In this document: positions 23,739 through 32,985 of the stretch, piece after piece
How the letters are laid out: each line of letters begins with the position of its first letter
Numbering within the stretch: the stretch's first letter is position 1
NCBI GenBank assembly: GCA_963925805.1
Contig: CAWUSE010000005.1
Location: 168,518-232,517, forward strand
Reading direction: 5' to 3'
Length of the DNA: 64,000 bases
Source: UBA10347 sp905182135
GTDB taxonomy: Bacteria > Actinomycetota > Acidimicrobiia > Acidimicrobiales > UBA10347
The notes under the pieces: model-generated
Databases searched by the model: none
Seen by the model: only the letters and a program-made list of their open reading frames with translations
Told to the model about the DNA's origin: nothing
Translations under genes and position numbers: made by a program

Positions 23739-25256
23739 ATGTCCTCAACCACCGTTGCGCGGGTCGCTCGCCCAGGTGAGCTTGGCCGCTCCCACTGGTT
23801 TTCGGACCCCAAAGTCAACCTGATGTCAGGGCTCGTTGTAGCCCTCGCACTGATTCCCGAAGCCATTTCGTTTTCCATCATCGCCGGTGTCGACCCCAAG
23901 GTCGGGCTTTATGCATCGTTCTCGATCGCCATCATCATCTCTATTGCAGGTGGGCGCCCTGGCATGATCTCGGCAGCGACGGGAGCCATGGCGCTGGTGG
24001 TTGTCTCGCTCGTTGCCGACTATGGCCTTGGCTACCTGTTCGCCGCAACCATTCTGGCTGGCATTATCCAAATGTTGTTCGGTGCCTTGCGCGTCGGGTC
24101 GCTGATGCGTTTCGTGCCTCGCACAGTCATGCTCGGATTCGTCAATGCGTTAGCGATTCTGATCTTCCTCGCACAGGTTCCACACATCTTGCTGAACGAG
24201 AATGGCAACAGCGACCAGCGTTTGATGAACATGGTCTTCATCGCTGCAGGTCTTGGCGTCATCTATCTATTGCCGCGGCTGACCAAGGTGGTGCCTTCGC
24301 CGCTTGTTGCAATCGCCGGACTAACAATCATCGCCGTCACCATGGATCTCGAAATTCCGACGGTTGGCGATATGGGCGAGCTACCTAGCGCGCTGCCATG
24401 GGTGGCACTGCCCGATGTGCCGTTCAACTTCGAGACGCTGAAGATCGTCTTCCCGTATGCACTCACGCTTGCCTTGGTCGGGCTGCTCGAGTCGCTGCTC
24501 ACAGCACAGATGCTCGACGATATGACCGACACCGATTCAGACAAGAACATGGAAGCGCGAGGCCAAGGTATCGCCAACGTTGCTACAGGTTTCCTTGGTG
24601 GGATGGCCGGTTGCGCCATGATCGGCCAGTCCATGATCAACCATTCGACTGGCGGACGTACCCGATTGTCGACACTTGCCTCGGGCGTCTTCCTCCTGAT
24701 CCTGATCCTGGTGCTCGGCGATGTTGTTGCCGTCATCCCTATGGCCGCACTCGTTGCCGTCATGATCATGGTCTCGGTCGGAACATTCAACTGGCGCAGC
24801 GTTGGACCCGACGCACTGAGGTCCATCCCTCGCACCGAGACCGCCGTCATGTTTGCCACCGTGGCGGTCGTTGTGGTCACGCATAACCTCGCCTGGGGTG
24901 TGGGCGCCGGCACCTTGCTGTCGGCAGTCTTCTTCGTGCGCCATGTATCGCATGTTGTTCGGGTTACTAGCGTCGTGGACCCTGATAATCACGAACGCCT
25001 GTACGACGTCCGTGGCGAACTGTTCTTTGCTTCAACCAACGACCTGGTTCATTCCTTCGACTACGACGCGGTGAAGATGGAACGGGTTGAGGTAGATCTC
25101 ACCAATGCTCGTATCTGGGACACCAGCGCAGTGGCGGCTCTCGACGCTGTTGTTGCCAAGTTTGCCGAACGCGGCATTGAATGTGAACTCATCGGGTTGA
25201 ACCGCCACGCAGAACGGCTGCACTCGAACGTCACTGGCAAGGTTTCCACTCATTGA
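23739..25256 (+). CDS. SulP-family anion transporter with STAS domain
   Basis: The 505-residue protein has the SulP transporter core. It contains the start of the transport domain DPKVNLMSGLVVALALIPEA (about 23-42), the signature-type region VDPKVGLYASFSIAIIISIAGG, and several further helices to about residue 395. A C-terminal STAS domain follows (GELFFASTNDLVH...VEVDLTNARIWDTSAVAAL, about 430-490). SulP proteins import sulfate, bicarbonate or dicarboxylates; the substrate is not clear here. ATG23739 was chosen because the hydrophobic core follows and GAAGG lies upstream. The next gene encodes malonyl-CoA decarboxylase in the same direction, about 110 bp away. Confidence 0.9.
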   Translation: MSSTTVARVARPGELGRSHWFSDPKVNLMSGLVVALALIPEAISFSIIAGVDPKVGLYASFSIAIIISIAGGRPGMISAATGAMALVVVSLVADYGLGYLFAATILAGIIQMLFGALRVGSLMRFVPRTVMLGFVNALAILIFLAQVPHILLNENGNSDQRLMNMVFIAAGLGVIYLLPRLTKVVPSPLVAIAGLTIIAVTMDLEIPTVGDMGELPSALPWVALPDVPFNFETLKIVFPYALTLALVGLLESLLTAQMLDDMTDTDSDKNMEARGQGIANVATGFLGGMAGCAMIGQSMINHSTGGRTRLSTLASGVFLLILILVLGDVVAVIPMAALVAVMIMVSVGTFNWRSVGPDALRSIPRTETAVMFATVAVVVVTHNLAWGVGAGTLLSAVFFVRHVSHVVRVTSVVDPDNHERLYDVRGELFFASTNDLVHSFDYDAVKMERVEVDLTNARIWDTSAVAALDAVVAKFAERGIECELIGLNRHAERLHSNVTGKVSTH

Positions 25257-25367
25257 TTCTCCGCTTGGTTTCGGCTTGCGGGTGCTGTTCGTGCTTGTTC
25301 GCAGCAGGCGGGTCTGACCAGAGTTTTGGAGAAACGTCGAGGTCCGCTTTAGCCGTAGCCTGAGGAT

Positions 25368-26579
25368 GTGACTGAAGCCGTTGAGATTGGTGCAGTAACT
25401 GCGAGTACAGCCCGTGCGCTGCTTCGACTTCGCGGCGACACCGCTAGCCGAGCACTTGCCGAATTGCTGGTCCGGCGTTATGGATCGTTGACAGAGGATC
25501 AGAAGATCGAGTTCTTTCGCGTGCTGCTCGACGAGTTCGGCGCTGATCGAGCAGCGGTCGATGCTGCGATTGGGAACTATCAAGCCGATCCGACCGAGCA
25601 GACTCTCGTGACGCTCGCAGAGGCGGCTGACTCTCGGCGTTTGGAACTATTCCGTGCCATTAATACAGCGCCGGGCGGTATTGCTGTCCTGCTTGATATG
25701 CGCACCGTCTTGCTCGCTCAGGGGAGCGACGTTCCTGAGCTTGAGCCGGTCGAGAAAGACCTGAAGCACTTGCTCGGTTCCTGGTTCAACCGCGGTTTTC
25801 TTCGCCTTGAGCAACTCACATGGGAAACCTCAGCGCACATCCTTGAGAGCCTGATCAAGTACGAAGCCGTCCATGAGATTCGTGGATGGACTGATCTGCG
25901 TCGCCGACTGGCGCCTGATCGTCGTTCGTTTGGCTTCTTCCACCCGGCGCTGCCTGACGAGCCGATTATCTTTGTTGAGGTTGCGCTTACCGCGGGACTG
26001 GCAACGTCTATTCAAGATGTGATCGATGCACCAACTCTGGCGCTTGAAGCAGAACCGGCTAACGATGCCGACACGGCCATCTTCTACTCAATAACAAATT
26101 GCCAAACCGGTCTACGAGGCATCTCGTTTGGCAGTTTTTTGATCAAACAGGTCACCGAACGACTGGCTGTCGAACAGCCCACACTCACTACGTTTTCCAC
26201 TCTGTCGCCCATCCCAGGGTTTGCCGCATGGCTTGCGGAAAATCGTCCAAGCATCGACACGACAGACGATGTTCAGATGGTGCAATCATGCGCCACGTAT
26301 CTGCTGACTGTGCGCCGCCGTGGCCTGCCTCAAGACCCGGTTGCTCGGTTCCATCTTCGCAACGGCGCCAGTGTCGAACAGATCAATTGGCGGGGCGATA
26401 CGTCGGCGAAGGGAATGGCCGAGTCACACGGGTTGCTCGTGAATTATCTGTACTCGGGCCAGGATATTGCGGCCAACAACGAAGCACTGACACTCGACGG
26501 GGTAGTGACGGCGTCGAAGCAGGTGGCCGGTCTTATAGACCCAGCCGATGAGTCGCTGGTGCGAGTTCCAGCAAACTGA
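25368..26579 (+). CDS. malonyl-CoA decarboxylase
   Basis: The 403-residue protein matches malonyl-CoA decarboxylase (EC 4.1.1.9), which converts malonyl-CoA to acetyl-CoA and CO2. The N-terminal helical domain (about 1-140) is followed by the GNAT-like catalytic domain with FFHPALPDEPIIFVEVAL (about 185-202), YSITNCQTGLRGISFGSFLI, TFSTLSPIPGF, the C-terminal DPVARFHLRNGASVEQINW and GLLVNYLYSG. These are the conserved blocks around the catalytic Ser and His. The start is GTG. An alcohol dehydrogenase follows after 29 bp, probably in one operon. No malonyl-CoA synthetase (matB) or malonate carrier of the rhizobial mat type is adjacent. Confidence 0.9.
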   Translation: MTEAVEIGAVTASTARALLRLRGDTASRALAELLVRRYGSLTEDQKIEFFRVLLDEFGADRAAVDAAIGNYQADPTEQTLVTLAEAADSRRLELFRAINTAPGGIAVLLDMRTVLLAQGSDVPELEPVEKDLKHLLGSWFNRGFLRLEQLTWETSAHILESLIKYEAVHEIRGWTDLRRRLAPDRRSFGFFHPALPDEPIIFVEVALTAGLATSIQDVIDAPTLALEAEPANDADTAIFYSITNCQTGLRGISFGSFLIKQVTERLAVEQPTLTTFSTLSPIPGFAAWLAENRPSIDTTDDVQMVQSCATYLLTVRRRGLPQDPVARFHLRNGASVEQINWRGDTSAKGMAESHGLLVNYLYSGQDIAANNEALTLDGVVTASKQVAGLIDPADESLVRVPAN

Positions 26580-26608
26580 CCACTCAACGCACCTGACAGA
26601 GTGGAGTC

Positions 26609-27646
26609 ATGAGAGCTGCAATTCTTCGTGCTGGACAGATGGTAGTTGAGGATCTAGATGACCTCACCCCGGGGGCCGGTCAGGTTCTGGTTGAACCGAT
26701 CGCTTGTGGCATATGCGGATCGGACCTGCACACCGTTGATCATGCTCATGATCTGGTTGCGGCCGCCGAAGCTGCCGGCGTCGTAACGTTTACCCGGGGT
26801 TTTGACCCAGACCAAGACCTGGTGATGGGCCACGAGTTGTCTTGTCGCGTGATCGGGCTAGGGGCTGGGGTTACAGGTATTGCCGAGGGCGACGAGTTCG
26901 CAGCCATGCCGCTCCTGGAAACACCGGACGGCCGGGTCGTGCCCGGCTACAACAATCGTTTTCCTGGCGGCTACAGCTCACAAATGTTGCTGAGTCCTGC
27001 GGCTTTGCTTCCCATCCCCAACGGACTCGATCCCGAGCTTGCAGCATTAACCGAGCCGATGGCGGTTGGCCTTCACGCAGTAAACGAGTCCTCGATCACA
27101 CCCGACCGCGTGGCGCTTGTTGTTGGAGCAGGGCCCGTTGGCCTGGCGATCATCGCTGCGTTAGCTGCCGCAGGTATCGAAGCCATTATCGCCGCAGACT
27201 TCTCGCCGACTCGGCGAGGTGTTGCCACCCAGATGGGGGCACACCAGGTCGTTGACCCCGCGACCGATTCGATCATCGATGCCTGGCGGGCCGCCAGCGA
27301 TGGCATCACACCACCGGTGTTGTATGACGCTGTGGGTGTGCCTGGCATGATCGATCAGCTCATGGTGCAGGCGCCTCCACGTAGCGAGATTTTGGTGGCT
27401 GGCGTGTGCATCCCGCCCGACAACTTTCGCCCATCAATTGGCATCTATAAACAGCTGTCGTTGCGCTTCGTGCTGGGTTGGTCGGCCGAAGAATTCGGTC
27501 AGTCGCTTCACAACTTGGCTGACGGTCACATCGATGGTTCCAAGCTGGTGACTGGCCATGTCAGCATTGATGGTGTGCCGCAAGCGTTCCGAGACCTCGG
27601 TGACCCCGAACAACATGTAAAAATTCTGGTCCGCCCTGACCTTTAG
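26609..27646 (+). CDS. zinc-dependent medium-chain alcohol dehydrogenase
   Basis: This 345-residue MDR protein has the catalytic zinc site CGICGSDLH (about 33-41), GHE (about 75-77) and a Glu in LTEPMAVGLHAV (about 150-161), plus the NAD-binding VVGAGPVGLAIIAAL. The four-cysteine structural zinc loop is absent; its place is taken by a charged stretch around MPLLETPDGRVVPGYNNRF. It is therefore closer to threonine/sorbitol-dehydrogenase-like enzymes lacking structural zinc. It lies 29 bp after malonyl-CoA decarboxylase, suggesting co-transcription, but I see no clear biochemical link between the two. Confidence 0.87.
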   Translation: MRAAILRAGQMVVEDLDDLTPGAGQVLVEPIACGICGSDLHTVDHAHDLVAAAEAAGVVTFTRGFDPDQDLVMGHELSCRVIGLGAGVTGIAEGDEFAAMPLLETPDGRVVPGYNNRFPGGYSSQMLLSPAALLPIPNGLDPELAALTEPMAVGLHAVNESSITPDRVALVVGAGPVGLAIIAALAAAGIEAIIAADFSPTRRGVATQMGAHQVVDPATDSIIDAWRAASDGITPPVLYDAVGVPGMIDQLMVQAPPRSEILVAGVCIPPDNFRPSIGIYKQLSLRFVLGWSAEEFGQSLHNLADGHIDGSKLVTGHVSIDGVPQAFRDLGDPEQHVKILVRPDL

Positions 27647-27986
27647 CCCTCGTTAGGTCAGCGCGAGCATGTCGCTCGGTAACGCGCGTCTGATGGCCCG
27701 AAGCGCTGCGGTTCTGCTTGAGAGAGGTTGTGCACCAGGCCTGAGAAGCACTATCGAGTCAGGCCGGTAATGCGCCGGGGTGAGCCGCTTCGATGGCGTG
27801 CAAGGCTGCCAAGCCAATACGGACATGGGCCAGCAAATGACTTACTAGGCCTTCGACTGTTTCGGTTTTTCGCACGCCAGTTTGTTTTAGACGGCCGCGG
27901 ACTCGTCGCAGCGAAGTATCTCGGCTCCACGGGAACGGGGAGCGATCCCTAACGAGGTGGCAGCGCCGACGGTATAAAATAGTTAC
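27647..27986. other. Intergenic region with one inverted repeat and an AT-rich promoter-like element
   Basis: The 340-bp spacer has no supported gene. GGCCTGA at 27738-27744 pairs with TCAGGCC at 27759-27765 (14-base loop, no T-run), a possible weak terminator for the dehydrogenase operon. GGTATAAAATAG about 20 bp before the lipoprotein ATG resembles a -10 element. No other structure is visible. Confidence 0.4.
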
Positions 27987-29129
27987 ATGAATATGCCTCG
28001 GCGTCTACTTCTCGGTCTTGTTGTTGGTCTCGCTGCGTGGGTGAACGCCGGATGTAGCAATGACGACTTCATCGTGGCGGACCTGGTACCGGCCGCGATC
28101 GAGGACACAGCTGCCCCTGCAGCCACGGTCACGGTCTCTAAAGGCGGCGTCACGGCAGACGATGTTGCTGTGGGTGACGAAGTCACGGCAGACGATGTTG
28201 CTGTGGGTGACGAAGTCAAGTTTTTGCCCGGTACGAACTCGACGATGGTGGTCATCGACGGCTTCGAGACCAACGAGGTGTTTACGTTTAGGGCTTCGCA
28301 AAACCAGCGGCTGACGTTTGCCCTGGTCAATGGGCCAGCTCCGGCTGATATCTCGGTGACATTGGTAACGACTGGTCAGGTCACGTCGGGCGTTGCCGAA
28401 ATGGTGTTGCCGGCTGATGGTGTCTACGAGGTTGTTGTCTCGTTCGATCAAGAACGAGGCGAAAAAACAACACTCGACATGGTGATCGACGATGGCGATG
28501 CAGAGACTCTCGCCAGTTGGACCGAAGCTACCGAGCAGGTCCTTGTGACCGAAGAGCCCTACGTAGCTAGTTCGCTGATGTGGCCGGTGTTTGCATCAGA
28601 TCAGCCAGGTACAGGCGCGGCGAACGACGCTCTGGCACGTTTCGTGACTGATCTCGACGACGACTGGATCAGTGACGTCAGCGAATACGCTGAGGGCCGC
28701 GGCAGCTACGAAGTGAGCTATGAGGTCACGCTGGTTACTGCAGACCTGGCCTCGGTACTTTTCGACTTCTACGACTATGTGTGTTGTCGTCCCTACCCGA
28801 ACTATGGGTCCGTGTCTGCAGTGCTCGACCTGACGGCCGGACGGCTGATCCCAATTGGCGAGATCCTGGACATGGACCAGATTGGCGAGATCAGCCGCTT
28901 ATGGATCACCGAGCTTGACAACCAAGGCCTGATTCCGGACATTGTCGATCTGTTGTCGGGTCAGACGCCTCGTTTTGATTCGCTGACCTTGCGGCCCGAA
29001 GGTGTGGAGTTTGGCACCGACCGAAACAGTCTTGGTGGTGGCTTACCCGGCACCTCCACCATCGTAAGTTACGCGCAGCTTGGTGATCTGGTGAACCCGG
29101 CGCTTGCCGCCCGTGTTCCAACCAGCTAA
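27987..29129 (+). CDS. lipoprotein with RsiV/DUF3298-like C-terminal domain
   Basis: The 380-residue protein has a basic N-terminus, a hydrophobic stretch and Cys23 in VNAGC, an acceptable lipobox, so it is probably a surface lipoprotein. Residues 55-76 are an exact tandem duplication of VTADDVAVGDE. A beta-rich middle part (about 85-165) resembles prepeptidase-C-type domains (FTFRASQNQRLTFALVNG). The C-terminal part (YEVSYEVTLVTADLASVLF..., SAVLDLTAGRLIPIGEIL, GVEFGTDRNSLGGGLPG, VSYAQLGDLVNP) has the order of segments of the DUF3298/RsiV-like domain. Function unknown. It is monocistronic with a terminator about 270 bp downstream. Confidence 0.68.
   Translation: MNMPRRLLLGLVVGLAAWVNAGCSNDDFIVADLVPAAIEDTAAPAATVTVSKGGVTADDVAVGDEVTADDVAVGDEVKFLPGTNSTMVVIDGFETNEVFTFRASQNQRLTFALVNGPAPADISVTLVTTGQVTSGVAEMVLPADGVYEVVVSFDQERGEKTTLDMVIDDGDAETLASWTEATEQVLVTEEPYVASSLMWPVFASDQPGTGAANDALARFVTDLDDDWISDVSEYAEGRGSYEVSYEVTLVTADLASVLFDFYDYVCCRPYPNYGSVSAVLDLTAGRLIPIGEILDMDQIGEISRLWITELDNQGLIPDIVDLLSGQTPRFDSLTLRPEGVEFGTDRNSLGGGLPGTSTIVSYAQLGDLVNPALAARVPTS
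28149..28214 (+). repeat. Perfect 33-bp in-frame tandem duplication in the lipoprotein gene
   Basis: The 33-bp unit at 28149-28181 is repeated exactly at 28182-28214 and encodes the 11-residue segment VTADDVAVGDE twice (residues 55-65 and 66-76). Identity at every third position implies a recent duplication rather than old, selected repeats. Confidence 0.95.
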
Positions 29130-29395
29130 TCCGCAATCATCGAAACCAACCTTGTTGGGCTTGGCGCCGGGAATTTCGAAGCTACTCGCAACGTCACATG
29201 GTCGTCACTTGGCACTCTGGGTCGCAGGACAAAGGGTCTTCTTTGAACGGGTTTGGTGCAACCGGCCTGCGCTGGGGCTGGCTGCTACATATGAAATCGA
29301 AGCGGTCCTAACACCCGTGAAGAAGTTTCTGGTCACCTAACAGTTTGATGCTTCAAGCCAGGTCGTGTACCAGGCATTTCGTTCCGAAGAGACCT

Positions 29396-29422
29396 GGAAG
29401 CCGTTTGCAGGGGCTTCCTTTT
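29396..29422 (+). terminator. Intrinsic terminator
   Basis: GGAAGCC (29396-29402) pairs with GGCTTCC (29412-29418) across a nine-base loop and is followed by TTTT. It lies about 270 bp after the lipoprotein stop, a long trailer if it serves that gene. Confidence 0.7.
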
Positions 29423-29845
29423 GTCGATGACCCGGTGTTGTAGTCGTTTGCCACAGGTCAATCAATGTCCGCTGCTACGGCCTACCGAGCGTCAATCGAC
29501 TTGCCGCTGTGAATGCTTGATTCAGGGTCCGGCCGATCTGAGCTTGGGCCGGTCCAAAAACTCTTCGAAGGGCCCGTCGAAGACGCCATCGTGACGGCGC
29601 TGAGGCAAGCGCTTGTCGCCCAAGCCACCCAGATTGTGTCGCCCGGTGCCTGACCTACGGGTGCCAGAAGCCCCGATGAACGGTGCCTGCGGCGAGTGGC
29701 GCAACTTGTGTTGGCAGCGGCGGATGGGAGCACTTGGATCACCATGGGAAGTGGCTGTGCAGTCGCATCATTGACGGGGTATTCCTAGGTCCTGAAGCTG
29801 ATGATGAGTCATCACCTGAGTTGCATCACAAACTCTGGGTCGAGT
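29423..29845. other. Intergenic region without recognisable gene
   Basis: The spacer between two lipoprotein genes (716 bp in all from 29130) contains short open frames on both strands, but none has a ribosome site or recognisable motif. A minus-strand frame ending near 29482 has an ordinary-looking composition but cannot be assigned. Apart from the terminator at 29396 I see nothing definite. Confidence 0.3.
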
Positions 29846-30253
29846 TCAGCTGCCGGGTTTGATGAGGACGATGGTGGCTTCGTTACCGATCAACTGGAAG
29901 TAGATCTCAATGCTGTTGCCGTCAAGGAAGGTTTCTTGGCTAGTGATGAACGCGCCGGTTTGGCGTTCGATGAAACCCTCGGCCTCGAGCGTGGCCAGGT
30001 ATTGCTCCGAGGCAGCGAATGGGTCTGGCTCATTGGCAAGACACATGACGACGGAGAAAAATACGCCTCCTTGGATGACCGTGCCATTGTCGCAGTCGTT
30101 CACATTGCCTGGTGGAACAGCGACGGGCCAATCAATTGGAAAGCCAGCGGCGTCAACCGGGGCCGAAGAGGGCTCGGGGTCGTCGCTACATGCCGAGGCT
30201 ACAAGCGCTAGCAACAGCAGTGCAGCGATGAGACGGGCGAGACGAATGATCAA
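29846..30253 (-). CDS. small lipoprotein of unknown function
   Basis: The 135-residue protein has a lipoprotein signal (LLLLALVASAC, Cys22) and a short mature domain of about 110 residues with two further cysteines (VNDCDNGTVIQ and VVMCLANEPD) that could form a disulfide. It also has a predicted helix containing EQYLATLEAEGF. I recognise no family. It lies 9 bp downstream of the acyl-CoA thioesterase gene on the same strand, so it is probably translated from the same mRNA. Localisation would be the outer face of the cytoplasmic membrane. Confidence 0.7.
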   Translation of the reverse strand: MIIRLARLIAALLLLALVASACSDDPEPSSAPVDAAGFPIDWPVAVPPGNVNDCDNGTVIQGGVFFSVVMCLANEPDPFAASEQYLATLEAEGFIERQTGAFITSQETFLDGNSIEIYFQLIGNEATIVLIKPGS

Positions 30254-30262
30254 AGGGTGACC

Positions 30263-31120
30263 TTAGATTGGGCGGAAGGTGCCTTGCTGCGCAGTGGTCG
30301 CGACATGGGTTCCGTCGTGATGGTGAATCGTGCCGTGGTTTAGTCCGCGGCCGTTCGCGATCGTAGGGCTGTGCATATCGTAGCTGTGCCAGTCGTCGAA
30401 CTTCAGTGGTCGGTGGAACCAGATCGAGTGATCAAGCGTTGCGCCCTTGAAACTGCCATGTCCTCCGTGGGGACGCCATGCGACGCTCATGAGACCTCGA
30501 TCGCTCACGAACCCCAGCACGGCCTTGTGCATGATGGGGTCATCTGGCATCGGGCCAGCGGGCCGGATCCATCCGGACAGATCCGGGGCGCCGTCGCCCT
30601 CGCTTGCTGGGTCGATGAGCATCTCAACCGGTTGATCGTCCCAGTTGGCACGCTTGCGTAGTTCGTCGCGGTTCACCGTTGTCTCGAGTCCCACCATGGT
30701 GGGCGGACTGTCTTGGCGGTCAGGTCCCTCTATTCCAGCGGTGACGCCGACCTGGGCATGGCTGATGATGTGGTCGCCCTGGTGCACCTCGACGCGGACT
30801 AAAGCGTACGTCCGCCCCGTGAACAGCCGCTCGACGCGATAATGAAGTGGGTCAGAGGCATTGCCGCCCCGCAGGAAGACCTGCTGAACTGAATGTAGGT
30901 CGCGATCGGCATGGGTGCGCCCAGCGGCAACGATCGTCTGCGCTACCACGATCCCTCCGAACAGCCGATTGCTCAAGTTGAGAGCGTTCTCGCCGGCCTC
31001 GCCGTGCCAGGTGGTGCTGGCTTCATCAGTCGCGCCTTGCTCAAGGTCGAGTCGGTAGAGGAGGCGCTCAACGGGGGTAGTCACGGTCGGCAGGGTAGCG
31101 ATGAACCGGACCCCCTCCAT
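30263..31120 (-). CDS. tesB: acyl-CoA thioesterase II (double hotdog)
   Basis: This 285-residue protein is a TesB-type double-hotdog thioesterase. The N-terminal hotdog shows LFGGIVVAQTIVAAGRT (about 50-66), VQQVFLRGGNASDPLHYRVE and RVEVHQGDHIISHAQV. The C-terminal hotdog has the catalytic Asp in ATLDHSIWFHRP (about 230-241), then SPTIANGRGLNHGTIHHHDG with the Gln/Thr-type site replaced by GTIHHHDG, which is normal for this group. It hydrolyses acyl-CoA to free acid and CoA. ATG31120 was chosen because AAGGGAG lies just upstream; the longer frame lacks one. A small lipoprotein gene follows. Confidence 0.9.
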   Translation of the reverse strand: MEGVRFIATLPTVTTPVERLLYRLDLEQGATDEASTTWHGEAGENALNLSNRLFGGIVVAQTIVAAGRTHADRDLHSVQQVFLRGGNASDPLHYRVERLFTGRTYALVRVEVHQGDHIISHAQVGVTAGIEGPDRQDSPPTMVGLETTVNRDELRKRANWDDQPVEMLIDPASEGDGAPDLSGWIRPAGPMPDDPIMHKAVLGFVSDRGLMSVAWRPHGGHGSFKGATLDHSIWFHRPLKFDDWHSYDMHSPTIANGRGLNHGTIHHHDGTHVATTAQQGTFRPI

Positions 31121-31336
31121 AGCTCCCTTGACGACTGGCCTTACCTTTTGGGAGTCTTCACAAATAGGTATTTGTCTATGAGGAGCATTCGTAACGACGG
31201 AGAGCAACCATGGGAATTGAGCGTTCACGCCACGCGAGGTGGCCAGGCTCGACGAACGTATCGACATGACTATTCGAGACCTGATCAGCGAACTCGACCC
31301 GACGTGATCTGAGGTGGCTCTGGCTGTGATGTGACG

Positions 31337-32764
31337 TCACCTGCCGTTTTTGTAGGCGGCAATTGATGGCTGGTTACGTGGGTAACGTTTCCAGAAGATA
31401 AGGAACTCGAGTAAGTAGAAGCCAGCGCACACCAACCAGAGACGGCGAATAGAGGTGAGCATCTCGAGGCTGCCTTCAGCGCTGACCGTCATAGCGAAGC
31501 CAAGTGCGACGCCAAGTGCGATTGCGAGTTGGAAGATCGTGCTTCGTCCAGCGCCTGCCATACCGAATTGGCTGGGCGGGACGTCACGCATTGCTGCGCC
31601 GACGAGCATGGCGAAACTGCAGCCAGCAGCGACACCAACAAATGCGCCGGGAAGCAGGATCATGAGCAGGTAGTTCGGCTCAAGTGTGGTCACGATGCGC
31701 TGCAGGATCAGTCCTATTACGCCAAAAATGCCGCCAAGCATCAGGACCGGGGCCGGCCCGACGCGGTCAGCCAGTCTACCTAGCAACGGTGACGTAATCA
31801 TGGCGATCAGTGGCCCGGGTGCAATGGCGAAACCAGTCTGTAGTACCGACCATCCCCACTCGTCCTGAATGAACGTTGGCAGGGTGACGAGCCAACTGAA
31901 GAACGCCATAGTGAACGCGATCATCCCGATATTTGCATCGCTGAATGACCGAAGTTTGAGCAGATTCAAGTCGAAGAGGGGGGCAGGATGGCTGCGTGAC
32001 CGGACCACAAAGCCGATGACCAGTAAGACGCCGACGAGCATCGTGATGATCTGAGCTGGGGACCCGGGACCCCATTCGCCTGCTTGCACAATACCGAGAA
32101 TGATGGCGCCAACGCCGAACGAGGCTAGTGGTACGCCGACGACGTCGATCCGACCTTCGGGGACTTCACCCTTGCTCTCGTCGAGCCAGATGCGGCCCGC
32201 TATAAGCGCAATGATTGCTACCGGCACATTGATACCGAATATAGAGCGCCATCCCAGGGCGTTGACCAGCACTGCGCCTAAAGATGGGCCAACCGATGCG
32301 GCGAGTGCTCCCATGGCTCCCCAGATACCAATGGCCATCTGACGCCGTTCAACGGGAAAGGCCGGCAACAATAGAGCGAGACCCGCTGGGTACTGGATAG
32401 CTCCGCCAATGGACTGGATGGCACGGGCTGCGATGAGCAGTTCGACCGTGGGCGCCATCGCAGCGATGACCGAGCCAATGGCGAAGAACGACAGCCCGAT
32501 AAGGAAGACCTTCTTACGGCCTGACTTGTCGGCCCACCACCCCGACAGCAGTAATAGCGAGGCCACGCCGATGTTGTAGACGGTCAGGATCCACGAGAGG
32601 GTCGAGTCCGAGGCTTCGGGGAACGCTTCGCGAATCTGGGGTAGCGCTAACGCGATGATCGTGATTTCGAGGCTGACCATGAACACAACTGCAGATGTGA
32701 TGGCCAGCGTTCGCCATGCGCTTCGCGGGATTGCATTGACGACGCCGGTGGGAGAATTCGACAT
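31337..32764 (-). CDS. MFS transporter, DHA2 (14-TMS) drug exporter-like
   Basis: The 475-residue protein shows DHA2 features: LEITIIALALPQIREAF in TM1 (about 32-48), STLSWILTVYNIGVASLLLLSG in two parts, motif A GWWADKSGRKKVFLIG (about 75-90) and motif C-like GAMGALAASVGPSLGAVL. It is an inner-membrane proton-coupled exporter by family. It is only moderately similar to the other MFS protein at 7211-8671 and not an adjacent duplicate. No regulator gene is next to it; the nearest divergent gene, the FMN oxidase, is 221 bp away. Confidence 0.9.
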   Translation of the reverse strand: MSNSPTGVVNAIPRSAWRTLAITSAVVFMVSLEITIIALALPQIREAFPEASDSTLSWILTVYNIGVASLLLLSGWWADKSGRKKVFLIGLSFFAIGSVIAAMAPTVELLIAARAIQSIGGAIQYPAGLALLLPAFPVERRQMAIGIWGAMGALAASVGPSLGAVLVNALGWRSIFGINVPVAIIALIAGRIWLDESKGEVPEGRIDVVGVPLASFGVGAIILGIVQAGEWGPGSPAQIITMLVGVLLVIGFVVRSRSHPAPLFDLNLLKLRSFSDANIGMIAFTMAFFSWLVTLPTFIQDEWGWSVLQTGFAIAPGPLIAMITSPLLGRLADRVGPAPVLMLGGIFGVIGLILQRIVTTLEPNYLLMILLPGAFVGVAAGCSFAMLVGAAMRDVPPSQFGMAGAGRSTIFQLAIALGVALGFAMTVSAEGSLEMLTSIRRLWLVCAGFYLLEFLIFWKRYPRNQPSIAAYKNGR

Positions 32765-32985
32765 ATCGCCGAGGACGTTAACCGCAATGCTGACTGGTTG
32801 TGGGAAACATGCTTGGCGTGTGTTCTGTCTGACTATTTATAGTGCCGCTTCAACGGCGGTTTGGGCCCCGCTGTTTTCTGGTGTGTTGATCGGCAGTTCC
32901 GGTAAGTCTGCGCTAGGAGCTCGAGGCACAGACCGCTCACTGAATTAGTGATTGGAACAACCGGCCAGGACACTAGGTTGGAAAC

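Noticed and set aside
27728..27952. A 74-codon plus-strand frame after the alcohol dehydrogenase
   Set aside because: Starts at TTG without a ribosome site, is Arg-rich throughout and contains an inverted repeat; no family resemblance.
29482..29745. An 87-codon minus-strand frame between two lipoprotein genes
   Set aside because: Low-complexity Ser/Thr/Arg composition, no ribosome site; cannot be linked to any family.
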